Shown: in pieces, positions 1-11,984 of the stretch
How positions within the stretch are numbered: the stretch's first letter is position 1
Layout: the number at the start of each line of letters is the position of its first letter
Assembly: GCA_026625625.1 (NCBI GenBank)
Contig: CP113055.1
Coordinates: forward strand, 2,482,501-2,546,500
DNA: 64,000 nt
DNA from: Blastomonas sp. SL216
Lineage (GTDB): Bacteria; Pseudomonadota; Alphaproteobacteria; Sphingomonadales; Sphingomonadaceae
Direction: 5' to 3'
Notes under the pieces: model-generated
Databases searched by the model: none
What the model was told of the DNA's origin: nothing
What the model saw: the letters and a program-made list of their open reading frames with translations, nothing else
Program-made: the position numbers and the translations under genes

Positions 1-253
1 CACCCAGCCAGTCCGATCCCTTGACGGTATCGTACATGTGCCAGGACCAGTGGTCGGGCGAGTTGTTGCCCAGGCTCGCCGCGATGCCGCCCTGCGCCGC
101 CACGGTATGGCTGCGGGTGGGGAACACCTTGGTGATGCACGCGGTCTTCAGGCCCGCTTCGGCGCTGCCCATGGTGGCGCGCAGGCCCGATCCGCCCGCG
201 CCGACGACAACGGTGTCGTATACATGGTCGATGATCTTATAGGCTTCAGACAT
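1..253 (-). CDS. sdhA: Succinate dehydrogenase flavoprotein subunit (N-terminal part)
   Basis: Only the first ~84 codons are in the window; the gene runs off the left edge. The product is the FAD-carrying catalytic subunit of complex II, which oxidises succinate to fumarate at the cytoplasmic face of the inner membrane. The visible N terminus has the dinucleotide-binding signature [11 protein letters not shown], then KVFPTRSHT, which includes the His region that carries covalent FAD in this family, and [10 protein letters not shown]. The start codon overlaps the stop of sdhD as TGATG, so the two are translationally coupled. Family assignment is very secure. Confidence 0.95.
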   Translation of the reverse strand, partial: MSEAYKIIDHVYDTVVVGAGGSGLRATMGSAEAGLKTACITKVFPTRSHTVAAQGGIAASLGNNSPDHWSWHMYDTVKGSDWLG

Positions 254-642
254 CAGCTTGCAGCTCCGGCAAAGGCAATGCGCGCAACGGCGAAAATGCC
301 GAGGGCTGCCCCGGCAACGGCATAGAAATTGAGCAGCAGGATCACGCCGAACTTGGTGCCATGATCATGCACATAGTCCTCGACGATGACCTGCAGGCCC
401 AGGCGCAGGTGATAGAAGACGGTGATGATCAGCAGGATCATCGCCGTGGCGGGCAGCGGTGCGGAAAGCCAGGCGGTCACCGTGGCATGATCAAGCGCCG
501 GCAGGCTGACCAGCGAGGCGATGAACCACAGCATCAGGATGAGATTGCTGACCGCGGTGACCCGCGCCATCACCCAGTGATGCGTTCCCGTTTTGGCGGA
601 CCCCAGCCCGCGAACCTTGCCAATTCTGGTGCCACTTCCCAT
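253..642 (-). CDS. sdhD: Succinate dehydrogenase membrane anchor subunit
   Basis: Small hydrophobic anchor of complex II, about 129 aa with three predicted membrane segments. The pattern [13 protein letters not shown] near residue 20 and the later [14 protein letters not shown] segment, which holds the haem-region His and the conserved acidic end, are typical of alphaproteobacterial SdhD. I chose the ATG at 642 because GAGGAG lies just upstream; an in-frame start 14 codons earlier has no comparable signal. It sits between sdhC and sdhA in the usual sdhCDA order and overlaps sdhA. Confidence 0.9.
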   Translation of the reverse strand: MGSGTRIGKVRGLGSAKTGTHHWVMARVTAVSNLILMLWFIASLVSLPALDHATVTAWLSAPLPATAMILLIITVFYHLRLGLQVIVEDYVHDHGTKFGVILLLNFYAVAGAALGIFAVARIAFAGAAS

Positions 643-699
643 GGTCGACTCCTCGCGCAGGCCCGATAGCCCGTTGCGCTGCACAGATAATTCAAAAGA

Positions 700-1089
700 T
701 CAGGCGAAAAAGATGATCGCCCACAAAAATGCCGTCAGCACGATCGACAGCACCGGCAGCAGGGCCGACCAGCGGTTGTTGTTGTCAACCTCATAGCCCG
801 CGCCGATGTCGAGCACGAAGTGCCGCAGGCCCGAAAGCATGTGCTGGAAGAATGCCCATGACAGGCCGACCATCAGCAGATAGCCGATGGGGCTGGTCGC
901 CCAACCGACATACCAGGCATAGCTTTCAGGACCGCTGGCCAGTGCCAGCAGCCAGCCGACGAGCAGGATGCCGCCGATGACGGCCATGCCGTCGCCTGTT
1001 GCGCGATGGAGGATTGAGACCAGCATGGCCGGGCCCCAACGCCAGATGGAAAGGTGCGGCGACAGCGGCCTGCCCGATGGTTTTGCCAT
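700..1089 (-). CDS. sdhC: Succinate dehydrogenase cytochrome b556 subunit
   Basis: 129-aa membrane subunit that holds haem b and helps form the quinone site of complex II. The N terminus has the family signature RPLSPHLSIWRW, followed by SILHRATGD (the quinone-pocket Ser and Arg region) and, in the third helix, HMLSGLRHFVLD with the haem-ligand His. Three hydrophobic stretches are visible. A strong ribosome-binding site (GGGGGAGA) precedes the ATG. It is the first gene of the operon, so the sdh promoter should lie in the gap up to 1311. Confidence 0.93.
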   Translation of the reverse strand: MAKPSGRPLSPHLSIWRWGPAMLVSILHRATGDGMAVIGGILLVGWLLALASGPESYAWYVGWATSPIGYLLMVGLSWAFFQHMLSGLRHFVLDIGAGYEVDNNNRWSALLPVLSIVLTAFLWAIIFFA

Positions 1090-1311
1090 GGTCTCCCCCG
1101 TTTAAACGATCGTGTTCATATGCGAATTTGCGTCCCGCGACTGTTTAGCCGATTGCCCAAATGATGCAATTGCTGATTGTGCGCGCGCGCTTGCACCACC
1201 GGCACGGTGCTGCGCAGCAAAGCGGCTCGGCCTGGCGCGGCAATAACCCGGCGTTAACCATGAGCGCATATGCCGGGTCCATTACTACCCTTAGGTTCGC
1301 AAGAGGACGGC

Positions 1312-2715
1312 ATGGCAGAGCACAGCAAGGATTCGAAAGGCGGCGCCGATTTCAAGGCGCTCTATCAGTCCGTGGCGCACGAGCTTTCGATCAGCCAGCG
1401 GCTGGCAGCCTTTGATGCGGCTGGCGATCTGCCCAAGCACGCGCGCCGTGCGCTCGAATTGCTGCGCGACGACGAGGATGCGATCGCCGAAGAATTCTGG
1501 AAACATTACAGCTCGACCGCAGACCTGACGAGCACGTCGGTAGACACTGCCACGCTCAGAAAGCGTCATGTCGAAAACAGCCGCCGCTACACGCGGGAGA
1601 AAATGGCCAATCTGGGCGAGCAGACCTGGGTGGAACTGGCGTTCATCCACGCGCTCCAGGCGCGCAAGCTGGGCATCCCGATGTGGCAGGCGCTTGCCGC
1701 GCAGGCGCACACGCACGATTTTGCCATGCAGAAGATGCGCGAAAAGCTGCGCGATGATCCCGAACAATATCACCAGCTGGCCCGCGCCACGGCGCAGGTC
1801 ATGGTGATTGAAGCCGAAGTCATGGCCTTTGCAGTCAACACCATCACCCAGCGGGAAGCGCAGTCGGTGCGCATCGCGCAAAGCGCCAGCTTCAAGCAGA
1901 CCGTCGATGGCGAACTGCAACAGGCATCGCATCTGGGCAGCGGACTGAAGAGCCAGGTCGTCAATGCCTCCGAGGCCGCCCGCCAGATGCTCGGCCGCTC
2001 GTCCGAGGTTGCCGCCGCCGCCGAACAGTCCGCCATTGCGATGCGCGAAGCAGCGCAGACCGCAGCCGGCCTGATCCGTGCGATCGAGGATGCGCGCAGC
2101 GAAGTCGAAGTCGCCGCCGATGTTGCCGAGCGTGCCTCGCGTGAGGCCGGCCATGCTGTGGCCAGCACGCAGACGCTATCGACCCATGCCGAATCGATCG
2201 AATCGATCCTCAGCCTCATCCGGGACATTGCGGGCCAGACCAACCTGCTCGCGCTCAACGCGACGATCGAGGCCGCCCGCGCAGGCGATGCCGGGCGCGG
2301 CTTTGCCGTGGTGGCGCAGGAGGTGAAGAGCCTGGCCAACCAGACCGCGCGCGCGACCGACGATATTGCGCACAAGATCACCGCCATCCAGCAAGCCACC
2401 CGCGACACCGTCGCCTCGAACGATTCGGTGCGCGCCACCGTCAGCGAGGTGCAGTCGAGCGCAGACCGCATCCGCGAGGCGATGGAAGTCCAGGCGCAGA
2501 CCGTGACGATCATTACCGCTGCGGTCGACGAGACCGCGCTTGCCGCCGATTCGATGTCGAACACCATCGGCACGATCCGCATCGATACCGAGAGCCTGGC
2601 CAGCGAAATGGACAAGGTGGGCGCCGGTTTCAGCCATCTGCAAAACCAGCTGGTCGAATTGCGCAACCGTTCGGACCGGTTCGCTGACGAGATCGGCCTG
2701 GCAGGCACTGGCTGA
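1312..2715 (+). CDS. Soluble globin-coupled methyl-accepting chemotaxis protein
   Basis: 467 aa with no membrane segment. Residues ~15-175 resemble the protoglobin/globin-sensor domain: helical, with ARKLGIPMW matching the ARIGLPPxW block of HemAT-type sensors. A linker follows, then a methyl-accepting signalling domain whose hairpin tip is nearly canonical ([18 protein letters not shown], about residues 320-337, followed by [11 protein letters not shown]). It would signal through CheA/CheW from the cytoplasm, probably in response to O2 or redox. The proximal haem His expected just before ARIG is Gln here, with a His three residues earlier (H113), so haem binding is not assured. Start chosen at 1312, behind AGAGGA; an earlier in-frame ATG at 1270 lacks such a site. 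No che genes are nearby. Confidence 0.85.
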   Translation: MAEHSKDSKGGADFKALYQSVAHELSISQRLAAFDAAGDLPKHARRALELLRDDEDAIAEEFWKHYSSTADLTSTSVDTATLRKRHVENSRRYTREKMANLGEQTWVELAFIHALQARKLGIPMWQALAAQAHTHDFAMQKMREKLRDDPEQYHQLARATAQVMVIEAEVMAFAVNTITQREAQSVRIAQSASFKQTVDGELQQASHLGSGLKSQVVNASEAARQMLGRSSEVAAAAEQSAIAMREAAQTAAGLIRAIEDARSEVEVAADVAERASREAGHAVASTQTLSTHAESIESILSLIRDIAGQTNLLALNATIEAARAGDAGRGFAVVAQEVKSLANQTARATDDIAHKITAIQQATRDTVASNDSVRATVSEVQSSADRIREAMEVQAQTVTIITAAVDETALAADSMSNTIGTIRIDTESLASEMDKVGAGFSHLQNQLVELRNRSDRFADEIGLAGTG

Positions 2716-2800
2716 TCGCACTGCACCCGGGCGCAGCAAATCCGCCGCCGCCTGACGCCGGGTGATGGACCGGGCCAGCGCGCGGCGATATGCTGGGCGC

Positions 2801-3547
2801 ATGATCAGCGTCGAACAGAATATCCTCGTCACCGGCTCCAGCCGCGGCATCGGCCGCGCGATCGCCGACCATCTCCACGAAGCAGGCCATCGCGTGGTCG
2901 GCCATGCCAGCCGCCCATTTCCCGATGACAGCCCGGACAGCCCCGAATGGGAGGTTGTCGGCGCGGATTTCGGCGATTTTCGTGGACCCGATCTGCTGTG
3001 GAGCGAGGCGCTCGACCTGCTTGACGGCCGCATCGACGTGCTGATCAACAATGCCGGCATCTTTGCCGCGAATCCGATCGACCGGGGCGATGCCGAATGG
3101 CTCGCCGCCTGGGACGAGACGATGACGATCAACCTGACCGCCAGCGCCCAGCTGTGCCGCTTTGCCGTGCAGCATTTTCTCGATCACGGGAACGAGGGCC
3201 GCATCGTCAACATCGCCAGCCGCGCCGCCTATCGTGGCGACAGCCCGGCGCACTGGCATTATGCCGCGTCCAAGGGCGGCATGGTGGCGATGACCAAATC
3301 GATCGCGCGCGCCTATGCGTCGAACGGCATCTATGCCTTTGCCATCTGTCCCGGCTTCACCATGACCGGCATGGCCGAGGACTATCTCTCCAGCCGCGGC
3401 GGCGACAAGCTGCTCGCCGACATTCCGCTGGGCCGCGTCGCCATGCCCGACGAGGTCGCCACCATGGCCGCCTTCTGCGCCATCGACGCCCCGCCCTCGA
3501 TGACCGGCGCGGTGCTGGACGTGAACGGGGCAAGTTTCGTGCGCTGA
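2801..3547 (+). CDS. SDR-family oxidoreductase (FabG-like)
   Basis: 248-aa classical short-chain dehydrogenase. The NAD(P) motif TGSSRGIGRA is at residues ~10-19, NNAG near 85, the catalytic Ser in NIASRAAY and the YAASK catalytic Tyr/Lys near 157-161. The C terminus TGAVLDVNGA is typical of 3-oxoacyl-ACP-reductase-like members. The substrate cannot be read from the sequence. ATG 2801 puts the Rossmann strand at the usual position; an upstream ATG (2762) would add 13 residues without a family counterpart. It stands alone, 85 bp after the chemoreceptor. Confidence 0.85.
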   Translation: MISVEQNILVTGSSRGIGRAIADHLHEAGHRVVGHASRPFPDDSPDSPEWEVVGADFGDFRGPDLLWSEALDLLDGRIDVLINNAGIFAANPIDRGDAEWLAAWDETMTINLTASAQLCRFAVQHFLDHGNEGRIVNIASRAAYRGDSPAHWHYAASKGGMVAMTKSIARAYASNGIYAFAICPGFTMTGMAEDYLSSRGGDKLLADIPLGRVAMPDEVATMAAFCAIDAPPSMTGAVLDVNGASFVR

Positions 3548-3663
3548 GGGGAATGCGTTGAATGGCGGCGGCAGTGGAAGATCGACCTGATTGAGCAATC
3601 AAATCCGGATTGGCTGGATCTTTGCAATCTGATCAACGCCTGAGCTTTTGGGGCTTGCTTTCT

Positions 3664-3748
3664 CGTCACCCCCGCGAAGGCGGGGGTCCCGCTCGTTTGC
3701 CGCCGCAATCATGGAAGCGGGATTCCCGCCTTCGCGGGAATGACGGGA
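3664..3748. repeat. REP-like palindrome upstream of prmA
   Basis: Imperfect inverted repeat of about 85 bp. The left arm CCCCCGCGAAGGCGGGGGTC forms its own hairpin. The right arm ATTCCCGCCTTCGCGGGAAT is the matching hairpin in reverse, and both arms end in CGTCA/TGACG. Repeats of this form are common between genes in sphingomonads and other alphaproteobacteria. A related copy lies at 4801-4893, so prmA is bracketed. It could act as a terminator for the SDR gene upstream. Confidence 0.75.
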
Positions 3749-3818
3749 TTGGCAAAGTTATGGTTCAATCTCTAAGGGTGCCGCCTGTCGGGTTTTAGTC
3801 GCCAAGAGGAATGCTGAA

Positions 3819-4742
3819 TTGGACAACTGGAAAGTCACCATCCCCTGCACGCTGGCCGAGGCACAGGCCGTGACCGGGTATGACATGCTGGACGACAGCG
3901 TGTTCGGCAGCCCCAGCCTGGTGGCGAGCGAAGTCGATGCCTATGCCGATCCGCAGCAGCCCGGCAGCTGGGCCCTGCATGCCTATTTCACCGACGAGCC
4001 CGAAACCGCCTGGATCGAAGGCTTGCGCGGCCTGGTGCCGAGCGCAGCCGGCGTGGCGCTGACCCCGGAAAAGCTGCCCGATGAGGACTGGGTGACCATG
4101 AGCCAGGCCGGGCTGGAGCCGATCCGCGCTGGTCGCTTCCATGTCCACACGCCCGAAATGCCCGCATCGGATGATGCCGATATGCGCAGCTTCTGCATTC
4201 CGGCCAGCCTGGCCTTCGGCACCGGGCATCACAACACCACGCGCGGCTGCCTGATCGTGCTCGACGCCATGAAGGCGGCGGGCATCGAGGTCACCAACCA
4301 TATCGATATCGGCACCGGCACCGGGCTGCTCGCCTTTGCCGCGATGCATCTGTGGCCCGATGCCCAGGCCATCGCCAGCGATATCGACCCGGTCTGCGGT
4401 CCGGCGGTGGAGCATAATGCCGCGACCAACGGCATCGCGATGGGCGATTCTGTGGGCGCGCTGACGATGGTGATTGCCGAAGGGCTGGAGGACAAGCAGC
4501 TGCAGCAGCGCGCGCCCTATGACCTGGTGATCGCCAATATCCTGGCCGGACCGCTCATCGACCTGTCACCGGACGTTGCCGCCGTCACCGCGCCGCAGGG
4601 CCATGCCGTGCTGTCCGGCCTGCTGGGAACGCAGGCGGATGCGGTCGCCGGGGCCTATCGCGCCCAGGGCTTCACGCTGGAGGAACGGCTGGATCTGGGC
4701 GACTGGACGGTATTGCGGCTGTGCAAGACCGGCGCGGCCTGA
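3819..4742 (+). CDS. prmA: Ribosomal protein L11 methyltransferase
   Basis: 307-aa SAM-dependent methyltransferase that trimethylates ribosomal protein L11. An N-terminal L11-recognition domain (about 1-110) is followed by the catalytic domain with AFGTGHH (132-138), motif I DIGTGTG (163-169) and NILAGPL (240-246), which together are diagnostic for PrmA. The start is inferred to be TTG at 3819, eight bases after AAGAGGA; the nearby ATG at 3811 is out of frame. The rare start codon may keep expression low. The gene lies between two REP-like palindromes. Confidence 0.9.
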   Translation: MDNWKVTIPCTLAEAQAVTGYDMLDDSVFGSPSLVASEVDAYADPQQPGSWALHAYFTDEPETAWIEGLRGLVPSAAGVALTPEKLPDEDWVTMSQAGLEPIRAGRFHVHTPEMPASDDADMRSFCIPASLAFGTGHHNTTRGCLIVLDAMKAAGIEVTNHIDIGTGTGLLAFAAMHLWPDAQAIASDIDPVCGPAVEHNAATNGIAMGDSVGALTMVIAEGLEDKQLQQRAPYDLVIANILAGPLIDLSPDVAAVTAPQGHAVLSGLLGTQADAVAGAYRAQGFTLEERLDLGDWTVLRLCKTGAA

Positions 4743-4800
4743 GCGCGTCCATCCCGGCGGCGGATGGGAGTGGTGCCTGCCGCGCCATCCTTTCTTCCTT

Positions 4801-4893
4801 CCGTCACCCTGCTTCGTCTCCCCCGCGCAGGCGGGGGTCTCGCTCGCTTTGCCCTATCCGCCAGAAGCGGGATTTCCGTGTTCGCGGGAACGA
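4801..4893. repeat. REP-like palindrome between prmA and the DUF2459 gene
   Basis: Degenerate relative of the 3664-3748 element. The hairpin CCCCCGCGCAGGCGGGGG is followed by AGCGGGATTTCCGTGTTCGCGGGAACGAC. The two arms are less alike than in the first copy, which suggests an older, decayed element. It ends only six bases before the ATG of the next gene (4900), so it probably supplies that gene's 5' untranslated region or affects its translation. Confidence 0.65.
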
Positions 4894-4899
4894 CTATTG

Positions 4900-5613
4900 A
4901 TGAAGAAGCTCGCCCGCACCCTGTTCGGCTGGCTGGCCTTGATCGCGGGGCTGGCCTTTGCAGCGGGCGAGATCGGCGGGCTTTGGGGGACCAATGCGGC
5001 ATGGCGTGCGCCTGAGGATGGCGTGACCATCTATGTCGAGACCAACGGCTTCCACACCGGCTTCATCCTGCCTGCCAGGGCCGAGGGGATCGACTGGCAC
5101 CGCATCTTCCCGCCGACGGACCTCGCCGATACCCGCTATCACGCGACCGGCGCGACCGATCATGTCGCGATCGGCTGGGGCGAGCGCGAATTCTACCTGG
5201 GCACGCCGGACTGGCGGCAGCTGAACCCGCTGACCCTGGCCCGCGCCGCGATCGGCAGCGATGCAACGCTGGTCCACATCTATCACATGAACCGGCCGCA
5301 ACAGGGCCGTTACGCCCGCAAGCTGGTGATCAGCCATGATGCCTATCGCCGCCTCGCCGCGCGGCTGATGCAGGACATCGCCTTTCCCGACCAGGGCCCG
5401 CTGAAACCGATTCCCGGCTATGGCGGCGACGACATGTTCTACGCCGCCAATGGCCGCTATTCGCTGGTGCACAGCTGCAATGCCTGGACCGGCGACCATC
5501 TGCGCGCGATTGGCATCCGCGTCGGTGCCTGGACCCCGGCGGAACATCACGTCATGCGCTGGTTTCCCGAAGTCGCGCCTCCAGATACAGCCGCTCTGCC
5601 CGCGCGGGATTGA
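4900..5613 (+). CDS. DUF2459/TIGR02117-type exported or membrane-anchored protein
   Basis: 237 aa. An N-terminal hydrophobic segment (about 8-28) reads as an uncleaved signal or single anchor, and the rest should be periplasmic. The conserved features YVETNGFHTGFILP, GWGEREFYLGTPDW and the Cys-containing SLVHSCNAWTGD match the DUF2459/TIGR02117 family, whose biochemical role is unknown. ATG 4900 is chosen because the hydrophobic segment begins right after it; there is no strong ribosome-binding site. Its last 62 bp overlap, on the other strand, the 3' end of the sigma-factor gene. Confidence 0.75.
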   Translation: MKKLARTLFGWLALIAGLAFAAGEIGGLWGTNAAWRAPEDGVTIYVETNGFHTGFILPARAEGIDWHRIFPPTDLADTRYHATGATDHVAIGWGEREFYLGTPDWRQLNPLTLARAAIGSDATLVHIYHMNRPQQGRYARKLVISHDAYRRLAARLMQDIAFPDQGPLKPIPGYGGDDMFYAANGRYSLVHSCNAWTGDHLRAIGIRVGAWTPAEHHVMRWFPEVAPPDTAALPARD

Positions 5614-6781
5614 GCGCGAGCGCATGCGCGAAGGCTGACTCTGCACCGGCCCTGTCGCCGGTCTGCGCCAGCAGATGCGCGCGCGCCGCGTGCCAGGGGC
5701 GATAGCGCTCCACCGCTGCGCCTTGCAGCGCATCGAGCGCCGCCAGCCCCGCGTGCGGCCCCTCCACCCGCGCCAGCGCAATCGCACGGTTGATCGCGAC
5801 CACCGGCCCCGGCCGCAGCACGAGCAGCAGGTCGTAGAGCTTGAGGATCGCGTGACAATCGGTGCGCCCTTCGGTTCTCCGCCGCGCATGGGTGAGGTGG
5901 ATCGCGGCCATCAGCTGATACGGCCCGCTCCGGCCCAGATCGGCCGAACGCTGCATCAGCCCCGCCGAAGAGGCGATCAGCGCGCCATCCCAGAGCCGCA
6001 CATCCTGTTCGCTGAGGGGGATCATCCGCCCCTCGCCATCGACCCGCGCGGCGCGGCGCGCCTCGCCCAGCTGCACCAGAGCGGCGAGTCCCAACACCTC
6101 CGGATCGTCGGGCAGCAGTTCGGCCAGCATCGCGGCCAGCCGCAGCACATCGGGGCCCAGATCGGCCGTCGGCTCGCTGCCGGCTGCATCCTGAAAGGCC
6201 AGCGCATAGGCGATTTCCAGCGTCGCCAGCACCGATTGCAGTCGCTCGCTCCACAGGTGCGGCGGCGGCGTTTCAAACGGTACGCCCGCCTCGCGAATCT
6301 TGGCCTTGGCGCGGGTCAGCCGCTGGAACATCGCAGGGCCAGCCATCAGGAACGCCGCCGCGATCCGTTCGGTCGGCACGCCGCACACGGTGCGCAGCGT
6401 CAGCGCGGCGCGTGCCTCGGGCGCGATGGCGGGGTGGCAGCAGATGAAGATCAGCCGCAGCCGTTCATCGGGAATCTGCGCGTCGAACAGCGAGATGACG
6501 TCCATCTCCGCACCCTCCGGCGCATCGGGTTGCTCGGCGATGATCCGCGCCAGCCGGGCATCGCGCCGCAACCGGTCGATGATACGCCGCCGGCCCGCGA
6601 CATGCAGCCAGCCGGGCAGGTTGGCAGGCAGCGGCGCGGCGGCGAAATGGCGCATCGCGAGTTCGGCGGCATCGGCAAAGCCGTCCTCGGCCAGGTCAAG
6701 GTCGCGGAAGCGTGCCGCGAGCGCTGCGACGATAACGGGCCGGGCCGCGATGATCGCCGCACCCAGCCCGTCCGTGGTCAT
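5552..6781 (-). CDS. ECF42-type RNA polymerase sigma factor with C-terminal TPR-like extension
   Basis: 409 aa, about twice a normal ECF sigma. Residues 1-~170 hold sigma region 2 (LPGWLHVAGRRRIIDRLRRD) and region 4 (RAALTLRTVCGVPTERIAAAF, then AMFQRLTRAKAKIR). The long tail, with RRTEGRTDCHAILKLYDLL and GPVVAINRAIALARVEGP, is the helical extension of the ECF42/DUF6596 family. Such sigmas are typically encoded beside a YCII/DGPF protein rather than an anti-sigma factor, as here. The start (6781) overlaps the stop of the YCII gene in an ATGA junction. The 3' end runs 62 bp into the convergent DUF2459 gene. Confidence 0.85.
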   Translation of the reverse strand: MTTDGLGAAIIAARPVIVAALAARFRDLDLAEDGFADAAELAMRHFAAAPLPANLPGWLHVAGRRRIIDRLRRDARLARIIAEQPDAPEGAEMDVISLFDAQIPDERLRLIFICCHPAIAPEARAALTLRTVCGVPTERIAAAFLMAGPAMFQRLTRAKAKIREAGVPFETPPPHLWSERLQSVLATLEIAYALAFQDAAGSEPTADLGPDVLRLAAMLAELLPDDPEVLGLAALVQLGEARRAARVDGEGRMIPLSEQDVRLWDGALIASSAGLMQRSADLGRSGPYQLMAAIHLTHARRRTEGRTDCHAILKLYDLLLVLRPGPVVAINRAIALARVEGPHAGLAALDALQGAAVERYRPWHAARAHLLAQTGDRAGAESAFAHALALNPARAERLYLEARLRETSA

Positions 6782-7146
6782 GCGTCGGGGCCGCCCATCG
6801 GCCAGATCGGGCGGATCTCCAGCGCCCCCCTGGGGATCGGGATGCGCTTGGCCCATTCGATCGCCTGGTCCAGATTGTCGACATCGATGATGTAGAAGCC
6901 GCCGAGCTCCTCATGGCTTTCGGCAAAGGCGCCATCATGGATCTGGTGCTCGCCCATGTTCCAGCGGATCGTCGTCGCGGTGGAGGCCGGCTTCAGCCGT
7001 TCGCCCGAATAGCTCACCCCGGCAGCGACCAAGGCCTCGCCCAGCGCCATGTGCGCAGCCAGCGTCTCGGCCAGCAGCTTTTCGCCCTCGGGCCCGGCAT
7101 AGACGCTCTCGTCCTCGTGGATCATCAGCATGTACTGCATCATCAT
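6778..7146 (-). CDS. YCII/DGPF-domain protein, partner of the ECF42 sigma factor
   Basis: 122-aa single-domain protein of the YCII-related (DGPF) family: MLMIHEDES at the start, then HMALGEALVAAGVSYSGERL and a FAESHEELGGFYIIDVDNLDQAIEWAKRIP segment. Members fold as a dimeric ferredoxin-like barrel; those next to ECF42 sigmas are thought to act in, or be targets of, that pathway, but the mechanism is not settled. Three ATGs are in tandem. GAGGAGAC lies immediately before the first, so the second (7143) has better spacing. Cotranscribed with, and overlapping, the sigma gene. Confidence 0.85.
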   Translation of the reverse strand: MMMQYMLMIHEDESVYAGPEGEKLLAETLAAHMALGEALVAAGVSYSGERLKPASTATTIRWNMGEHQIHDGAFAESHEELGGFYIIDVDNLDQAIEWAKRIPIPRGALEIRPIWPMGGPDA

Positions 7147-7220
7147 GTCTCCTCATCCGAACGGCGGAAACTGCACGTTCTGCCCCATGACGAACGGGCC
7201 GATCCAGATTCGACAGCCGA

Positions 7221-10096
<2,876 letters not shown>

Positions 10097-10112
10097 CCAG
10101 CCGCTCCCGCCA

Positions 10113-11774
10113 TCACACCCCCTCCAGCAACCGGTCGGCCTGCGCGCGTGCCTCGGGCGTGATTTCCGCGCCCGACAGCATGCGGGCGATCTCTTCCTTG
10201 CGCTCGGCATCGTCGAGCAGGCGCACGCCGGTGCGCGCGACGGTGCCGTCCGAGGTCTTGGCGATCAGCAGGTGTCGGCTGCCGCGCGCAGCGACCTGGG
10301 GCGAGTGGGTGACGACCAGCAGCTGCGTTCCTCGCGCCAGCCGCGCCAACCGGTCACCGATCGCCGAGGCGACAGCGCCGCCGACGCCGCGATCGATCTC
10401 GTCGAAGATCATCGTCTCCGCCCCGCCCTGTTCGGCCAGCGCGACCTTCAATGCCAGGATGAAGCGCGACAGCTCGCCGCCCGACGCGATCTTCATCAGC
10501 GGCGCGAAATCGCTGCCCGGATTGGTCGAGATGAGAAATTCGACATGATCCTTGCCCGATGCGCCCCAGCGCGCCTCGTCGAGCGGTTCGACCAGGGTGC
10601 GGAAGCGTGCGGCATCGAGCTTCAGCGGCTTCAATTCCGCCATCACCGCCGCATCGAGCGCCGCGCCCGCCTTGGTCCGCGCTGCGCTCAGCGCCTCGGC
10701 GGCCGCCACATAGGCCTCGCGCGCCTTGTGCCGTGCCCTGTCGAGCTCGGCGACATTCGCCCCGCCCGATTCCAGCGCCGCCCAGTCCGCCTGCATCTTC
10801 TTCAGCAGATCGGGCAGCAGATCGCCTGCGACATTATGCTTGCGGGCGAGCGCGCGCAGATCGAACAGCCGCCGCTCCAGCTCGTCGAGCCGCACCGCGT
10901 CATAGGTCAAAGCTTCGGATGCCGCGCGCAGCTTGGCCTCTGTATCGTCGGCCTCGATCATCGCGCGGTCGAGCGCCTCCATCGCCTGATCGAGCAGCGG
11001 ATGCTCCTCGGCGATCCGCCCCAGCTTGCGCGCCGCACCGCGCAGCTGCGCCAGCGCGCCTTTCGATCCCTCGAACGTCTCGAACAGCTCGGCAAGATCG
11101 CCAGACAGCCGCTCGCCCTTCTGCATCGCGGCGCGCTCGCCCGCCAGTTCCTCTTCCTCGCCCGGCTGGGGCGCGAAACTGGCGAGTTCCTCGAGATTAT
11201 GCTCCAGCAGGTCGCGGTCGCGCAGCGCGGTTTCGATGGCCTCATTGGCAGCCGTAAAGGCGCGCTCCGCCGCCTGCCATTCGCGCCAGGCCGACGCGAC
11301 GCGCGCGACATCGCAGCGCCCGAAGCTGTCAAGCAGATCACGATGGCCCCTCGGGTTGATCAGGCCACGATCGTCATGCTGGCCGTGGATTTCGACCAGC
11401 ATCGCGCCCAGATCACGCAGCAGCGCAGCGGACACCGGCTGATCGTTGACGAAGGCGCGGCTGCCGCCATCGGCGCGCACCTGCCGCCGGATCAGCAGCG
11501 GTTCGCCCGGTTCCTGCGCGATGTCATTGTCGTGGAGCAGCGCCGCGACGCCGGCATGATCGCCCGGATCGAACCCGGCGATCACCAGCGCACGCTCGGC
11601 ACCCTGGCGCACCAGCCCGCTATCGGCGCGCGCGCCCATGGCGAGCCCCAGAGCATCGAGCAGGATCGATTTGCCCGCCCCGGTTTCCCCGGTGAGCACG
11701 CCCAGGCCGGAGTGGAACTCCAGATCGAGCGCCTCGATCAGCACCAGGTCACGAATGGCGAGCGAAAGGAGCAT
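10113..11774 (-). CDS. recN: DNA repair protein RecN
   Basis: 553-aa SMC-like ATPase for double-strand-break repair. Walker A GETGAGKS is at residues 29-36, and long coiled-coil arms (about 150-350) are rich in Ala, Glu and Arg. The C-terminal head carries the signature SGGELSRFILALK, Walker B TMIFDEIDRGVGG and the His switch TQLLVVTHSPQVAA. Length and order match the family. It is first in the apparent recN - membrane protein - ligA run. Confidence 0.96.
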   Translation of the reverse strand: MLLSLAIRDLVLIEALDLEFHSGLGVLTGETGAGKSILLDALGLAMGARADSGLVRQGAERALVIAGFDPGDHAGVAALLHDNDIAQEPGEPLLIRRQVRADGGSRAFVNDQPVSAALLRDLGAMLVEIHGQHDDRGLINPRGHRDLLDSFGRCDVARVASAWREWQAAERAFTAANEAIETALRDRDLLEHNLEELASFAPQPGEEEELAGERAAMQKGERLSGDLAELFETFEGSKGALAQLRGAARKLGRIAEEHPLLDQAMEALDRAMIEADDTEAKLRAASEALTYDAVRLDELERRLFDLRALARKHNVAGDLLPDLLKKMQADWAALESGGANVAELDRARHKAREAYVAAAEALSAARTKAGAALDAAVMAELKPLKLDAARFRTLVEPLDEARWGASGKDHVEFLISTNPGSDFAPLMKIASGGELSRFILALKVALAEQGGAETMIFDEIDRGVGGAVASAIGDRLARLARGTQLLVVTHSPQVAARGSRHLLIAKTSDGTVARTGVRLLDDAERKEEIARMLSGAEITPEARAQADRLLEGV

Positions 11775-11984
11775 GGCTTCATGCCTTAGAACAGACAGGG
11801 GACATGTGGGAACAGCTTTTTGGTCGCGCGTGCCTTATGCGCTGGTGCGTTGCCCGCAATTTCACAGGACCGTCATTGACTTGTCTCGGTGCTGGCCATA
11901 GCTCGGTCAGGCGGGGCCTGAAATGCGAAGGATGACGACGCTGGTGACCTGTATTCCGTCCAATCGGCTGAGCGAAGGCACCGC

